Assembly (NCBI GenBank): GCA_903928895.1
Contig: CAIYSR010000145.1
Coordinates: 1-64,000, forward strand
Direction: 5' to 3'
Length of the DNA: 64,000 nucleotides
From: an uncultured Rhodospirillales bacterium
GTDB taxonomy: Bacteria > Pseudomonadota > Alphaproteobacteria > Acetobacterales > Acetobacteraceae
The translations under genes were made by a program, and so were the position numbers. Below are positions 26,480 through 36,544 of this stretch, one piece after another; the first letter of the stretch is position 1, and every line of letters begins with the position of its first letter. The notes beneath the pieces were generated by a model. The model ran no database searches, had not been told where the DNA came from, and worked only from the letters and a program-made list of their open reading frames with translations.

Positions 26480-27868
26480 CTAGGCCTTCCGGGTCAGCAC
26501 CAGCATCCGCCAGGCAGTAAAGGTCGCCGCCAGAGGAACCAGGGTGGAGACCCCGAACAGCCATGACGTGGTCGTCGCCAAGGCGGCCGGCGTGGTGGCC
26601 TCGGGGAGGCCGGCGACGTTGGCGAGCATGCCAACCAGCGCCGAGCCGAACACGTTGGCGAGGGTTTGCGTGGTGGTGATGAAGGGTCCGGCGACGTCGC
26701 GGTCGGCGGCGGGGGCGACGGCCATCAGCAAGGCGCAGAGATGGGCCCAGCAGACCCCGATGCCGGTGCCGAGAATGGCTTGTCCGACAAAAACCATGGC
26801 TAGATTCCCAGTGGGCAGAGTCAGCGCGACGAGGGCGAGGCCGCCGGTCATCAGGGCGGGGCCGAGGATCATCATGGCCCGGGCCTGGCTGGCCACAGCC
26901 GAGGCCGTGACGAAGGAAATCACTGTCCAGGACAAGGCGAAGGTCGCGTTGACATAGCCGCCGACGAGCGGCGTGACGCCGCTGCCGATGCGCAAGATGT
27001 AGGGGATGAAGGAGGTCGGCGCTCCGGTCATGATCAACAGGCCCATGGTGGCGGAGACGGCGCCGAGGGGAAGCCGTGGGTCGAAGGCGCCACCGGGGAG
27101 CATGCGTGGGGTCGATCTCGCGTCCAGCCGGAGCATGGTCACGATGAGGGCCACGGCGACCACCGTGCCGGCCGCGCTGAGCAGGAATTGGCCGGTGGCG
27201 CCGCCGGCGCTCAGCGCCATGGCTGCCGTCACCAGCAGCGCCAGCCTGAGGCCCGGGAACGGCCGGCGTCCGCCCGTCGCGGTGACTTCACCGGGCAGAA
27301 CCGTGCCGGACAGCAGCACGAACGCCGCCCCGATCATCACGTCGACCCAGAACGCCGCGCGCCATGTGGCGTATTGCGCGAACAGGCCGCCGATGGCGGG
27401 TCCGGCCAGGGCGGCGATGCCCCAGACGGAGCCGATCAGGACGATGGCGCGGGCGTGGAGACGGGGCGGGAAGATGGTGCGGACCAGGCCATAGCCGAGG
27501 GCGGGGAGCATGCCGCCGCCGAGGCCCTGGACCAGGCGGCCGGCCAGCAGCACCGGCATATTGGTGGCGAGCGAGCAGACCAGGCTGCCGGTGACGAAGA
27601 GCAGGCAGGCGAGGCGGTAGACATGGCGCGGCCCGGCGCGGGAGAGCAGCAGCGGCACGGCGGAGCTGCTGGCCAGCGAGCCCGCGACGTAGAGGGTCGC
27701 GGTCCAGGCGAAGAACGGCAGGCCGCCAATTTCGCCGACGATGACGGGCATGATGGTGACGACGACATAGATCGACACCGCATGCAGCCCGGTGCCGCCG
27801 GTGATGACGAGGGCCTTGAGCAGGTTCCCGCCGGCCAGCATGGCCCGCCATCCGGCATCGTCCTTCAC
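26480..27868 (-). CDS. MFS transporter (DHA2-like, 14-span type)
   Basis: This 462-residue protein is a major facilitator superfamily permease. It opens LLKALVITGGTGLHAVSIYVVVTIMPVIV and contains the loop 2-3 motif region (LLLSRAGPRHVYRLACLLFVTGSLVCSLATNMPVLLAGRLVQGLGGGMLPALGYGLV), close to drug:proton antiporters of the DHA2 group with LxGRxxQGxGGG. Hydrophobic spans continue to the end (LFGVSTLVPLAATFTAW). The start at 27868 is the first ATG after the T-rich repeat; a Met at 27841 is an alternative. It is divergent from another MFS gene at 27996. The substrate is unknown; multidrug export is only the family default. Confidence 0.88.
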   Translation of the reverse strand: MKDDAGWRAMLAGGNLLKALVITGGTGLHAVSIYVVVTIMPVIVGEIGGLPFFAWTATLYVAGSLASSSAVPLLLSRAGPRHVYRLACLLFVTGSLVCSLATNMPVLLAGRLVQGLGGGMLPALGYGLVRTIFPPRLHARAIVLIGSVWGIAALAGPAIGGLFAQYATWRAAFWVDVMIGAAFVLLSGTVLPGEVTATGGRRPFPGLRLALLVTAAMALSAGGATGQFLLSAAGTVVAVALIVTMLRLDARSTPRMLPGGAFDPRLPLGAVSATMGLLIMTGAPTSFIPYILRIGSGVTPLVGGYVNATFALSWTVISFVTASAVASQARAMMILGPALMTGGLALVALTLPTGNLAMVFVGQAILGTGIGVCWAHLCALLMAVAPAADRDVAGPFITTTQTLANVFGSALVGMLANVAGLPEATTPAALATTTSWLFGVSTLVPLAATFTAWRMLVLTRKA

Positions 27869-27882
27869 GTCCGTTCCCCCTT

Positions 27883-27932
27883 CATGGATGACGTTTTTTG
27901 GTTCTTTTTTTCAAAAAAGAACAGCGCTTCCT
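27883..27932. repeat. T-rich palindromic element, copy 2 (truncated)
   Basis: The stretch GGATGACGTTTTTTGGTTC continues into TTTTTTTCAAAAAAGAACAGCGCTTCC. It matches one half of the elements at 21262-21343 and 59903-59987, including the outer GGATGAACGTTTTTGG-like flank. The second half-palindrome is missing; the sequence changes after GCGCTTCCTGG. It lies between two divergent MFS genes, so it is not placed as a terminator for either. It may be an inactive remnant or part of the leader of the plus-strand MFS gene. Confidence 0.65.
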
Positions 27933-27995
27933 GGCTTTGACAGCCGCGCGGATGTGTGTGGCAATCGCCCCCTTGCCGAGGAAACGCCCGCACCA

Positions 27996-29207
27996 ATGAA
28001 TGATCCGAGGGTCTCGCCGGTCCGCGCGTTGGCCGCGAGCGACAAATTTCGCCGGATCTGGATCGTGGGCCTGGTGCTGTTCACGGTGCGCTGGCTCGAG
28101 ATGATCGCCTTCGGGGTGTTCGCCTATGCCGAGACCAATTCGGCGTTCATCGTCGCGATGGTGACGATGCTGCGGCTGCTGCCGATGGCGGTGTTCGGCG
28201 CCTTCATCGGGGCGTTCGCGGAAAGGATGGAGCGGCGGACGGCATTGCTCGCGGTGCTGGGGCTGCTCCTGGTGGGCGAAGTCGCGCTGGCGGGGAGCGC
28301 GATGACGGGGCATCTGGCGGTCTGGCAGGTGGCGTTGGCGAGTTTTGTCAACGGCATCGGCTGGGCGGCGGACAATCCGATCCGCCGGGTGATGATCGGT
28401 CAGGCGGCGGGGGCGGGGCGGATGAATGTGGCGATGGCGATCGATGTCGGCGCCAACAATGCGAGTCGGGCGCTGGGGCCGACGGTGGGCGGCGCGCTGC
28501 TGGCCTGGATCGGGATGCAGGGCGCGCTGCTGCTGGGGACGGCGCTGTATGTGGTGGCCCTGGTGGTGCTGCTGGGGCTGGGGCAGCGCGATCCGGTGCG
28601 GGGGGCGCAGCCGGCCCGCGTGTGGGCGACGATCCGGGAGGGGGCGGTTTTCGCGTGGCGGGATGCGAAGCTGCGGGGCATCCTGTGGGTGACGGTGGTG
28701 TATAATTTGTTTGGCTGGCCGTTCACCGGGATGATCCCGGTGATCGGGCGGGACAGCCTGGACCTCGGGCCGCAGGGGGTCGGGGTGCTGGCGAGCATGG
28801 ACGGGATCGGGGCGTTTGCCGGGGCGCTGTTCATGGCGCGGTGGTCGCGTGAGGGGAATTTCCAGCTCGCCTATGTCGGCGGCTGCATGATCTACATGGC
28901 GGCGATCGCGGGGTTCGCGCTGAGCCCCGGGTTCTGGCTCGCCAGCGCAGCGTTGTTTCTGACCGGGTTTTTCGGCACGGGCTACACCGTGATGCAGGCG
29001 ACATTGACCTATCGGGCGGCACCGCCAGCGATGAAGAGCCGGATGCTGGGGGTGTTGAGCGTGTGCATCGGGCTGGGGCCGATCGGCTTCCTGCTGCTCG
29101 GCGGGCTGGCGGAGGCGATCGGGGCGCCTTGGGCGACGGCACTGTGTGCGGCAGCGGGGGTGGTGGTGCTGGCGCTCACGGGGCGGGTCTGGCGGGTGAT
29201 CCGATGA
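27996..29207 (+). CDS. MFS transporter (DHA3-like, 12-span)
   Basis: This 403-residue major facilitator has about 12 predicted membrane spans. It starts MNDPRVSPVRALAASDKFRR, then FTVRWLEMIAFGVFAYAETNSAFIVAMVTMLRLLPMAVFGAFIGAFAERMERRTALL, the conserved loop 2-3 of the family (G-x3-ER-x-RR). The second half includes TGMIPVIGRDSLDLGPQGVGVLASMDGIGAFAGAL. It resembles DHA3-type exporters (macrolide/enterobactin exporter class). The ATG at 27996 is the first start after the T-rich repeat; the frame is open upstream through the repeat but without coding appearance. It is followed after 53 bases by the enoyl-reductase-like gene on the same strand. Confidence 0.87.
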   Translation: MNDPRVSPVRALAASDKFRRIWIVGLVLFTVRWLEMIAFGVFAYAETNSAFIVAMVTMLRLLPMAVFGAFIGAFAERMERRTALLAVLGLLLVGEVALAGSAMTGHLAVWQVALASFVNGIGWAADNPIRRVMIGQAAGAGRMNVAMAIDVGANNASRALGPTVGGALLAWIGMQGALLLGTALYVVALVVLLGLGQRDPVRGAQPARVWATIREGAVFAWRDAKLRGILWVTVVYNLFGWPFTGMIPVIGRDSLDLGPQGVGVLASMDGIGAFAGALFMARWSREGNFQLAYVGGCMIYMAAIAGFALSPGFWLASAALFLTGFFGTGYTVMQATLTYRAAPPAMKSRMLGVLSVCIGLGPIGFLLLGGLAEAIGAPWATALCAAAGVVVLALTGRVWRVIR

Positions 29208-29260
29208 TGCGGGGTGGCGTGCGGCTGGTGTAGGCTGGAGCAAAGCGAGGGAGAGCGAGA

Positions 29261-30250
29261 ATGAAACGGGTCGATATCCGCGCCTATGGCGTGCCGGAGG
29301 ACGTGGCGTCCTGCGTCGAGGTGGCGGATGTCGGGGCGCCAGGGCCGGGGCAGGTGGTGTTCGATGTGCTCGCCTTCCCGATTAATCCTGCCGATATCGG
29401 GTTTTGCCGGGGGGGATACCGGCTGCGCCCGCCGTTGCCGGCGACGCCGGGGGCGGAGTGCGTGGGCCGGGTGATCGCGGTGGGCGCCGGGGTAACGCAT
29501 GTGGTGGCGGGGGATTTGGTGATCAATCTCCAGCGCGAGAACTGGGCGCAGCGGCGGCGGGTGCGGGGCGAGGATGCGATCCCGCTGCCGGCGGGGATGG
29601 ATTTGCGGCAGGCGGCGATGGTGCGGATCAATCCGCCGACGGCGCTGCTGCTGCTGGCCGATTTCGTGACGCTGAAGCCCGGAGAGTGGGTGATCCAGAA
29701 CGTCGCCAACTCGGCGGTGGGGCGGCTGGTGATCATGCTGGCCAAGCGCCAGGGGCTCAGGACGCTGAATGTGGTGCGCCGCGAAAGCCTGTTCGCGGAG
29801 CTTTCGGCGCTGGGGGCGGATGCGTGTCTGGTGGATGGGCCTGATCTGGCAGCGCGGGCGGTGGCGGCGGCGGGCGGGGCTGCGATCCGGCTCGGGCTCG
29901 ATGCGGTGTCGGGCGCGGCGACGGGACGGATCGCGGCGTGTGTCGCCGATGAGGGGATTGTGGTGACGTACGGGTCGATGTCGGGCGAGGACCCGATGGT
30001 GGACCGGAGCCATTTTGTCTATCGCGGGGTGAACCTGGGCGGCTTCATGCTCGGGCGGCATCTGGCGCGGCGCGACGATGCGGCGATCCAGGCGATCTAC
30101 GCGGAACTCGGCGAGGCCATCGCCGATGGCAGCCTGCATGCGCCGGTGGACCGGGTCTATCCGATCGAGGAGATCAGGACAGCCCTGGCCCATGCCCAGC
30201 AGGGCGGCCGCAAGGGCAAGATCCTGGTGACACCCAACGGGGCGATCTGA
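29261..30250 (+). CDS. Zinc-independent MDR enzyme, trans-2-enoyl reductase (MECR/ETR)-like
   Basis: This 329-residue protein is a medium-chain dehydrogenase/reductase of the 2-enoyl thioester reductase group. The N-terminal catalytic domain has INPADIGFCRGGYRLRPPLPATPGAECVGRVIAVGAGV. The NADP-binding motif is IQNVANSAVGRLVIMLAKRQGLRTLNVVRRE, whose N-x-x-N-S-x-VG and VVRRE/VVRDR pattern characterises MECR/ETR1 rather than quinone reductases. No Cys/His zinc-ligand set is visible. Such enzymes reduce trans-2-enoyl-CoA or -ACP with NADPH; the true substrate here is unknown. GGGAGAGCGAG precedes the ATG at 29261. It ends 12 bases before the MBL-fold hydrolase gene. Confidence 0.87.
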   Translation: MKRVDIRAYGVPEDVASCVEVADVGAPGPGQVVFDVLAFPINPADIGFCRGGYRLRPPLPATPGAECVGRVIAVGAGVTHVVAGDLVINLQRENWAQRRRVRGEDAIPLPAGMDLRQAAMVRINPPTALLLLADFVTLKPGEWVIQNVANSAVGRLVIMLAKRQGLRTLNVVRRESLFAELSALGADACLVDGPDLAARAVAAAGGAAIRLGLDAVSGAATGRIAACVADEGIVVTYGSMSGEDPMVDRSHFVYRGVNLGGFMLGRHLARRDDAAIQAIYAELGEAIADGSLHAPVDRVYPIEEIRTALAHAQQGGRKGKILVTPNGAI

Positions 30251-30262
30251 TAGCCAGCCGGG

Positions 30263-30931
30263 ATGACCGACATCAAAATTGCCCTCGTTGCCGTCACCGT
30301 GTTCCAGCAGAACTGTTCGCTGGTGTGGGAGGCGGGGACAATGCGCGCCGCAGTGGTCGATCCGGGCGGCGAGCCGGGAAAGATCCTGGACGGAATCGCG
30401 CGGCTCGGGCTCAAGGTGGAGATGATCCTGCTGACGCACGGGCATCTCGATCACGCCGGCGGGGCGAAGGCGCTGAAGGGGGAGCTCGACGCGGCGCGGG
30501 CGGCCGAGGGGTTGGCCCCGGTGCCGATCGTGGGGCCAGACGTGCGCGATACCTTCCTGCTCGAAGGCATCGAGGAGGCGCAGAAGCAATTCGGCATGCA
30601 GGGGATGCGCAACGTTTCGCCGGACCGGTTCCTGAGCGAGGGCGAGACGGTGGCGCTGGGAGGGTTGACGTTCGAGGTGTTGCATGTGCCCGGGCACACG
30701 CCGGGGCATCTGGTGTTTTTCGAGCGAGCGGCGCGGGTGGCGTTCTCGGGCGATACGCTGTTCCGCGGCTCAGTCGGGCGCAGCGATTTTGCGTATGGCG
30801 ACGGGGCGCAGCTGGTGGCCGGGATCAAGGAGAAGCTGCTGCCGCTCGGCGATGACGTGACATTCATCCCCGGCCACGGCCCCGCATCCAGCTTCGGGGT
30901 GGAGCGGGGCGACAATCCCTTCCTTCAGTGA
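30263..30931 (+). CDS. MBL-fold metallo-hydrolase (YcbL/glyoxalase II-like)
   Basis: This 222-residue metallo-beta-lactamase-fold protein has the metal-binding motif [12 protein letters not shown] (THxHxDH) at about residues 57-68, a further His in [13 protein letters not shown], the bridging Asp in [16 protein letters not shown] and the final His in FIPGHGPAS. The FRGSVGRSD element is typical of YcbL/glyoxalase II-like hydrolases acting on thioesters such as S-lactoylglutathione. Here it follows an enoyl-reductase-like gene, and the two may act on related thioesters (inference). Its TGA overlaps, on opposite strands, the stop of the RND permease gene by seven bases (30925-30931), so both genes end within each other. 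Confidence 0.9.
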   Translation: MTDIKIALVAVTVFQQNCSLVWEAGTMRAAVVDPGGEPGKILDGIARLGLKVEMILLTHGHLDHAGGAKALKGELDAARAAEGLAPVPIVGPDVRDTFLLEGIEEAQKQFGMQGMRNVSPDRFLSEGETVALGGLTFEVLHVPGHTPGHLVFFERAARVAFSGDTLFRGSVGRSDFAYGDGAQLVAGIKEKLLPLGDDVTFIPGHGPASSFGVERGDNPFLQ

Positions 30932-33900
30932 GCGCGGGGGGCGGCCTTGCGCTGCGTCCGGTGCGCCCGTTCGCGAAGCGCCTGGAAGGTGACGTAGAGC
31001 ATCGGGATCAGGAAGATGCCGATGGCGCTCGCCGCGATCATGCCGGCGAACACCGGGAGCCCGACCGAGCGGCGTGACAGCATCGCCGCGCCCTGCGCCG
31101 TCACCAGCGGCACCAGGCCGAGCACGAAGGCGATCGAGGTCATCATCACCGCGCGGAAGCGCATGCGCGCCCCGGTGACCGCCGCATCGCGGATGCCCAT
31201 GCCTTCCTCGCGCCGCTCCTTGGCGAATTCCACGATCAGGATGCCGTTTTTCGCCGCCAGCGCGATCAGCACGACGAGACCAATCTGCCCGTAGAGGTCG
31301 AGCGGCCGGCCGGTCAGCCACAGCCCGGCATAGGAGCCGAATACCCCGACGGTCACCGACAGCAGCACCGGGACCGGGATGATCCAGCTTTCGTAGAGAC
31401 CGACCAGGAAGAGGTAGGCGAAGAGCACCGCCAGCGCCAGGATCGGACCGGTTTGCCCGGCTGCCAGCTTCTCCTGGTAGGAGGTGTCGGTCCATTCGAA
31501 GTCGTAGCCGCCAGGCAGCGCCTTGGCCGATACCTGCTCCATCGCCAGCAGCGCGTCGCCGGAGGATTGGCCCGGCCGCGGCGAGCCCAGCACGGTGACG
31601 GTACGGTAGTTGTTGTAGCGTGAGATCGTCTGCGGCCCCAGCACAATGCGGATGTCGGCGATGGCGCGCAGCGGCACCATGGCGCCCTGGCGGTTGCGGA
31701 TCTGGATGGTCCAGATGCCCTCAATATCCGCCCGGTTCGCCGCCTCGCCCTGCAGGTTGACCTGCCAGGTTCGTCCGAACAGATTGAAATCATTCACGTA
31801 GAGCCCGCCGAGCGTGGCCTGCAAGGCGTTGAACACGTCACTCATGGCCAGCCCCAGCGCTTGGGCCTTGTCGCGATCGATATCGAGGTAGAGCATCGGC
31901 GTATTGGCCGAGAAGGTGGAGAACACCCGGGTCAGCCGCGGGTCGGAATTGGCCGCGCCTTGCAGGCCGAGCAGCACGCCGGCCATTTCAGCGGGTTCGC
32001 GGCCTTCGAGGTTCTGCAACTGGTAGGTGAAGCCACCACCGGTCGACAGCCCGATGATGGGGGGCAGGTTGAGCGGGAAGGCGATGGCGGAGCGAACGGT
32101 TTGCAGCCCGCCGAAGACCCGCCCGATCACCGCCTGCACGCTGTCCGCCGCAGCGGTGCGGCTGGCGAAAGGCTTCAGGCCGATCACCATGAAGGCGGCA
32201 TTGCTTTGTGCGGCGCTGTCGAGGAACGAGAAGCCGACGATGGCCAGCGTCTTGTCGACCTGGGGGATGTTGCGGACGAGGCCCTCAATCTGCGCCACCA
32301 CGGCGCGCGTTCGTGCCACGGATGCGCCGTCCGGCAACTGCACCGGGATGAAGAACGCGCCCTGGTCCTCCTCGGGCAGGAACCCGCCCGGCGTGAGCAG
32401 GGAGAGCCCGTAGATGCCACCGCCGAAGGCGCCGATGATCACCACTCCCAGGACCGCCACCCGCACCAGGCGGCGCACCACTGCGGCATAGCCGTCCCGC
32501 GCGCCGTCGATGCCGCGCATGACGATGCCCATCACGCCGCGCCGCTTGTCGGTATGGCGCAGGAAGACCCCGCACAGCGCCGGCGAAAGGGTCAGCGCGT
32601 TGATCGCGGAGATGATCATCGCCACGCTGATGGTCACCGCGAACTGGCGGAACAATTGGCCGGACAGGCCAGGGATGAACCCGATCGGGACGAACACGGA
32701 GAGCAGCACCAGCGAGATCGCGATGATCGGCCCGGTGATCTGGCCCATCGCCTTCTTGGTCGCCTCCCGCGGCGACAGGCCGGGCTCGTCTTCCAGCACG
32801 CGCTCGACGTTTTCCACCACCACGATCGCGTCATCCACCACGATGCCGATCGCCAGCACCAGAGCCAGCAGCGTCACCGTGTTGGCGGTGAAGCCGATCA
32901 CCAGCAGAACGGCGAAGGTGCCGACCAGGCTGACCGGAACCGCAACGATGGGGATGATGGTGGCACGCAGGTTGCCGAGGAACAGGAAGACAACGATGAC
33001 GACGAGGATGAAGGCCTCGCCGAGGGTCTTGACCACTTCGGCGATGGTATCGGAGACGAAGGTTGAGCTGTCGTAGAAGACGATCTTCTTCATGCCGTCG
33101 GGAAAGCGCGGCGCCAGCTTGTCCAGCGTCGCCGCCACACGGCGCGAGGTGTCCACCGCATTGGCGCCGGGGGCGAGGAAGATGCCGATGGAAATCGCCG
33201 GATTGCCGTTCAGCCGGCTTTCGGTGTCCTGGGTGGCGGCGCCAAGCTCGACCCGGGCGACATCACGCACCCGCAGCACCGAGCCGTCGGGGTTGGCACG
33301 CAGGATGATGGCGCCGAACTCCTCGGTGCTGGAGAGCCGGCCTTTGGTTTGCAGGTTGATCTGGATCTGCGTCGTCTCGGCGGTGGGCTTGGCGCCGAGA
33401 CGGCCGACCGCGGCCTGCACGTTCTGCGCCTGGATCGCCGCCGTGACATCGGACGGCGCGAGGCCGAGCTGGTTCATCCGCTCGGTGTCGAGCCAGATGC
33501 GCATGGAGTAGTCGAGCGCGCCGAACATGAACGCCTGACCGACGCCGGGCACGCGGGCGATGGCGTCCAGCACGTTGATGGTCACGTAATTGCTGATGAA
33601 CAGCGGGTCCTGCTTCGGCGTCCCCGCCGCGTCGGTCTCGCTGTAGAATTGCAGGAAGGCGAGGATCGCCGAGGAGCGCTTCTGCACCACGATGCCGGCG
33701 CGCTGCACCTCCGGCGGCAGCCGCGCCACCGCGGCCTGCACCCGGTTGTTGACGTTGACGGTGGCGATGTCGGGGTTGGTGCCGGGCTGGAACGTCACCG
33801 TCAGGCCGTAGCTGCCATCGTTCGAGCTGTTGGATTTCATGTACAGCATCTGGTCGACGCCGTTGACCTGCGCCTCCAGCGGCTGCGCCACGGTGGCCTC

Positions 33901-34074
33901 GACCACGGCGGCGGCGGCGCCGGCATAGCGGGTGCTGACCTGGACCTGCGGCGGCACGATATCGGGGAACTGCGCCACCGGAATGCGCAGCATGCCGATG
34001 ATCCCAGCCATGGTGGTGACAATGGCGATGACGATCGCCAGCCGCGGCCGGTCGACGAAAATGGACGAGAACAT
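30925..34074 (-). CDS. RND efflux pump inner-membrane transporter (HAE-1 family)
   Basis: This 1049-residue protein is an AcrB/MexB-type multidrug exporter. It opens [28 protein letters not shown] and has the periplasmic segment [32 protein letters not shown] typical of HAE-1. Proton-relay aspartates in span 4 are present ([25 protein letters not shown]), and the [33 protein letters not shown] region follows in the second half. Length is normal and the twelve spans and two large periplasmic loops are intact. The ATG at 34074 stands four bases after the adaptor stop (TGA-GCCC-ATG). There is no outer-membrane channel gene in the operon, so a TolC-like protein must come from elsewhere. Confidence 0.96.
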   Translation of the reverse strand: MFSSIFVDRPRLAIVIAIVTTMAGIIGMLRIPVAQFPDIVPPQVQVSTRYAGAAAAVVEATVAQPLEAQVNGVDQMLYMKSNSSNDGSYGLTVTFQPGTNPDIATVNVNNRVQAAVARLPPEVQRAGIVVQKRSSAILAFLQFYSETDAAGTPKQDPLFISNYVTINVLDAIARVPGVGQAFMFGALDYSMRIWLDTERMNQLGLAPSDVTAAIQAQNVQAAVGRLGAKPTAETTQIQINLQTKGRLSSTEEFGAIILRANPDGSVLRVRDVARVELGAATQDTESRLNGNPAISIGIFLAPGANAVDTSRRVAATLDKLAPRFPDGMKKIVFYDSSTFVSDTIAEVVKTLGEAFILVVIVVFLFLGNLRATIIPIVAVPVSLVGTFAVLLVIGFTANTVTLLALVLAIGIVVDDAIVVVENVERVLEDEPGLSPREATKKAMGQITGPIIAISLVLLSVFVPIGFIPGLSGQLFRQFAVTISVAMIISAINALTLSPALCGVFLRHTDKRRGVMGIVMRGIDGARDGYAAVVRRLVRVAVLGVVIIGAFGGGIYGLSLLTPGGFLPEEDQGAFFIPVQLPDGASVARTRAVVAQIEGLVRNIPQVDKTLAIVGFSFLDSAAQSNAAFMVIGLKPFASRTAAADSVQAVIGRVFGGLQTVRSAIAFPLNLPPIIGLSTGGGFTYQLQNLEGREPAEMAGVLLGLQGAANSDPRLTRVFSTFSANTPMLYLDIDRDKAQALGLAMSDVFNALQATLGGLYVNDFNLFGRTWQVNLQGEAANRADIEGIWTIQIRNRQGAMVPLRAIADIRIVLGPQTISRYNNYRTVTVLGSPRPGQSSGDALLAMEQVSAKALPGGYDFEWTDTSYQEKLAAGQTGPILALAVLFAYLFLVGLYESWIIPVPVLLSVTVGVFGSYAGLWLTGRPLDLYGQIGLVVLIALAAKNGILIVEFAKERREEGMGIRDAAVTGARMRFRAVMMTSIAFVLGLVPLVTAQGAAMLSRRSVGLPVFAGMIAASAIGIFLIPMLYVTFQALRERAHRTQRKAAPRAH

Positions 34075-34078
34075 GGGC

Positions 34079-35233
34079 TCAACCGGCCGGTTTGGCTGCC
34101 GGGGCGCCGGCCGGGGCGGGCGTGGGGGCGACCACGATGCCCGGCCGCACCCGCTGGAGACCCTCGACCACGATGATGTCGCCTTCCTGCAAACCGCCGC
34201 TCACGCCGACCAGGGCGCCCTGGGCGGCGCCGAGCTGGACCCGGCGCTGCGCGACCTTGTTGTCCGCCTCCACCGCATAGACGTAGGCACCCTGTTGATC
34301 CTGTGCCACCGCCGCGCGCGGCACCGCGAGCGCCTGGATCGGCTCGACCCCCTCCACCAGCACGCCAACGAAGGCGCCGTCGATGAGATCGCGGTTGCCG
34401 GGTTCGCCGGGCTTGGCCCCGGCACGGAGCGGGTTCGGCATCCGCGCACGCAACATGATGGTGTCGGTGCCCGCCGTCACCGAGGGATCGGCATAGTCGA
34501 TGTTGCCGGTGGCCTTGTGCACCTGCCCGTCCGGCAGACGCAGCCGGATCGCCACTGCCGCGAACCCGCCTTGCGCGGCATAGCGGTTGCGCAGCTCCGC
34601 CACCGTGCGCGTCGGCACCGCAAAAAGCACATACATCGGGTCCTGGCTGACGATGCTCACCAGCGGCCCCGAGCCCGGCGTCACCAGATTGCCCACGGCC
34701 AGCGCCGAGCGCCCGATCTTGCCGGCCACCGGAGCACGGATCTCGGTGTAGCCGAGGCTGATCTCGGCGATCTTGACCTGCGCCTGCGCCGCTTGCAGCT
34801 GGGCCGCGAGCGAGGCCTGCTGGGCCAATGCGTCATCATAGTGCGAGCGCTGCCCGGCCGGCGTGCTCAGCAGCAACTGGGCGCGGTTGGTGGTCAGCAC
34901 CGCGTTCTTCAGCAGTGCCGAGATCTGGGCCACATTGGCCTGCTTTGCCGCCAGGTCGGCCTCGAAGGCGGGTCGTTCGAGGCGGTAGAGCAGGTCTCCC
35001 TGGGCCACCTCGGCCCCTTCGGCGAAGCCGCGCTCGACCAGCACCGCGGTCAGTCGGGCCACGATGTCGACCTTGTCGGTCGCCTGAACGCGGCCGACGA
35101 AGGCCTGGGATTCCGTCACCGCGGTTTTCCGCACCGTCATCACGCCGACCGCGGGCGGGCCGCCCGGGCCGAACTGGGCGGCGGCGGGCGTCGCGATCAG
35201 GAGGGTCAGCAGCAGCGGAACGGCAAAGCGCAT
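34079..35233 (-). CDS. RND efflux periplasmic adaptor (HlyD/MexA family)
   Basis: This 384-residue membrane-fusion protein links the RND pump to an outer-membrane channel. It begins [20 protein letters not shown], a Sec signal without a lipobox Cys, so it is probably a soluble periplasmic adaptor and not a lipoprotein like AcrA. The barrel-sandwich half-motifs are [42 protein letters not shown] and the mirror [25 protein letters not shown], flanking a helical hairpin (residues about 80-150). A Gly/Pro/Ala-rich tail ends the protein. The ATG at 35233 gives the natural signal peptide; upstream frame continuation is not coding-like. A palindromic operator-like site lies 43 bases upstream. Confidence 0.94.
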   Translation of the reverse strand: MRFAVPLLLTLLIATPAAAQFGPGGPPAVGVMTVRKTAVTESQAFVGRVQATDKVDIVARLTAVLVERGFAEGAEVAQGDLLYRLERPAFEADLAAKQANVAQISALLKNAVLTTNRAQLLLSTPAGQRSHYDDALAQQASLAAQLQAAQAQVKIAEISLGYTEIRAPVAGKIGRSALAVGNLVTPGSGPLVSIVSQDPMYVLFAVPTRTVAELRNRYAAQGGFAAVAIRLRLPDGQVHKATGNIDYADPSVTAGTDTIMLRARMPNPLRAGAKPGEPGNRDLIDGAFVGVLVEGVEPIQALAVPRAAVAQDQQGAYVYAVEADNKVAQRRVQLGAAQGALVGVSGGLQEGDIIVVEGLQRVRPGIVVAPTPAPAGAPAAKPAG

Positions 35234-35275
35234 CGGAACACCCCGGCCAGCGGACGGGGCGAAATCCCCTTCCTG

Positions 35276-35297
35276 CATATGTTGCACTGCACATATG
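35276..35297. promoter_or_regulatory. Palindromic operator-like site upstream of RND operon
   Basis: CATATG at 35276-35281 and CATATG at 35292-35297 flank TTGCACTGCA. The site is 43 bases upstream of the adaptor start and downstream of the rodA terminator, a position suited to a repressor of the efflux operon. The core ATGTTGCACTGCACA (35279-35293) recurs with one change at 47956-47970, upstream of the cytochrome b561 gene. No regulator gene (TetR, MarR, LysR) is adjacent, so the protein involved is unknown. A TGC-N-GCA core is also a feature of PhaR-type sites. Confidence 0.5.
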
Positions 35298-35333
35298 GCA
35301 TCAGCGGGGGCGCTGGCGAGCCCCCGATGATGC
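35298..35333 (-). terminator. Hairpin downstream of rodA
   Basis: Arms GCATCAGCGGGGGC (35298-35311) and GCCCCCGATGATGC (35320-35333) pair at 13 of 14 positions around an eight-base loop. It lies 53 bases past the rodA stop on the minus strand and just before the RND operator-like site, so it probably ends the mre-mrd-rod transcript. There is no clear T-run after it, so Rho may be needed. Confidence 0.6.
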
Positions 35334-35385
35334 AATGCGGCTGCTTTTGCCGGGGCGAGGCCGACAACGCGACGCAAACTGCGCG

Positions 35386-36540
35386 TCAGAGTTCGTCGCG
35401 GCCGTCCTCGAATTCCACGTCGCGGTGCACGTGCACGCTCATCAGCAGCCCCATGCCGATCATCACCATGATCATCGCCGAGCCGCCATGCGAGACCAGC
35501 GGCAGCGGCACCCCGCCCACCGGAATGGACCCCGTCACCATGGCGATGTTGACGAACACATACATGAAGAAGTTCGTGCTGATGCCCAGCGCCAACAGTC
35601 GCCCATACTGATGCCGGCAGCGCAGGCCGATGGCGAGGCCGCCGACGATGATCGCGGCGAGCAGGCCGAGCAGCGCCAGCCCGCCGACCAGGCCGAACTC
35701 CTCGGCATAAATCGCGAAGATGAAATCAGTCTGCTTCTCCGGCAGGAAGTTGAGATGTCCCTGCGTGCCTTGCAGGAACCCTTTGCCCCACATGCCGCCC
35801 GAGCCCAGCGCGATACGCGACTGGATGATGTTGTAGCCGGTGCCGAGCGGGTCGCGCTCCGGATACAGGAAGTTGTCGATCCGGGCCCGCTGGTAGTCAT
35901 GCAGGTGGTCGTAGGCGATCGGCGCCACAAGCAGGATCGCGCCCACCACGATCGCCACCTTCCACCAGCGCACCCCGGCACCGAGGAACACCACGCCGCC
36001 GACCACGGCGCAGATCACCGCGGTGCCCAGATTGGGCTCCTTCAGGATCAACCCGACCGGCACCAGCAGGGCGATGATGGGAGGGATCAGGAACAGCGGA
36101 TTGCCCATCCGCTCCCATGACGCCTTGTGGAACCAGTGGGCCAGCGCCAGCACCAGGGCCAGCTTCATCAGTTCACTCGGCTGCCACAAGGTCCCGCCGA
36201 GATCGATCCAGCGCTGGGCGCCCTTGCCGACATGGCCCATCCGCAGCACCAGCACCAGCAGCGCCACGCCGCCGGCATAGACCACCCAGGACAGTTTCGC
36301 GATCAGCCTTATGTCGACCATCGCGATTGCCACCATCAACACCAGGCCGAAGCCGAAGCGCAGGATGTGCTTGGACGCGTAGGGTTCCGCTGCCCCGCCG
36401 GCCGCCGAAAACAGCGCGACGTAGCCGACGCCGGCCAGCATGCAGAGCAGCAGGATGTACACCCAACTCACCCGCCACAACTTGGTGGCGATGCCGAAAT
36501 CGGCCTCGGCCCGGATCAGCCGCCGCTCGTTCAGGGCCAT
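35386..36540 (-). CDS. rodA: Peptidoglycan glycosyltransferase RodA (SEDS)
   Basis: This 384-residue multi-span SEDS protein polymerises lipid II during cell elongation together with PBP2. It contains WQPSELMKLALVLALAHWFHK, LILKEPNLGTAVICAVVGGVVFLGAG, and the SEDS hallmark RIALGSGGMWGKGFLQGTQGHLNFLPEKQTDFIFAIYAEEFGLVGG, which carries the catalytic-loop Asp (QTDFIF). The C-terminal GGVPLPLVSHGGSAMIMVMIGMG is also canonical. The start ATG at 36540 is four bases after the mrdA stop (TGA-CGCC-ATG) and yields a normal N-terminus; the frame extends upstream as shadow. It is the last gene of mreB-mreC-mreD-mrdA-rodA. Confidence 0.96.
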   Translation of the reverse strand: MALNERRLIRAEADFGIATKLWRVSWVYILLLCMLAGVGYVALFSAAGGAAEPYASKHILRFGFGLVLMVAIAMVDIRLIAKLSWVVYAGGVALLVLVLRMGHVGKGAQRWIDLGGTLWQPSELMKLALVLALAHWFHKASWERMGNPLFLIPPIIALLVPVGLILKEPNLGTAVICAVVGGVVFLGAGVRWWKVAIVVGAILLVAPIAYDHLHDYQRARIDNFLYPERDPLGTGYNIIQSRIALGSGGMWGKGFLQGTQGHLNFLPEKQTDFIFAIYAEEFGLVGGLALLGLLAAIIVGGLAIGLRCRHQYGRLLALGISTNFFMYVFVNIAMVTGSIPVGGVPLPLVSHGGSAMIMVMIGMGLLMSVHVHRDVEFEDGRDEL

Positions 36541-36544
36541 GGCG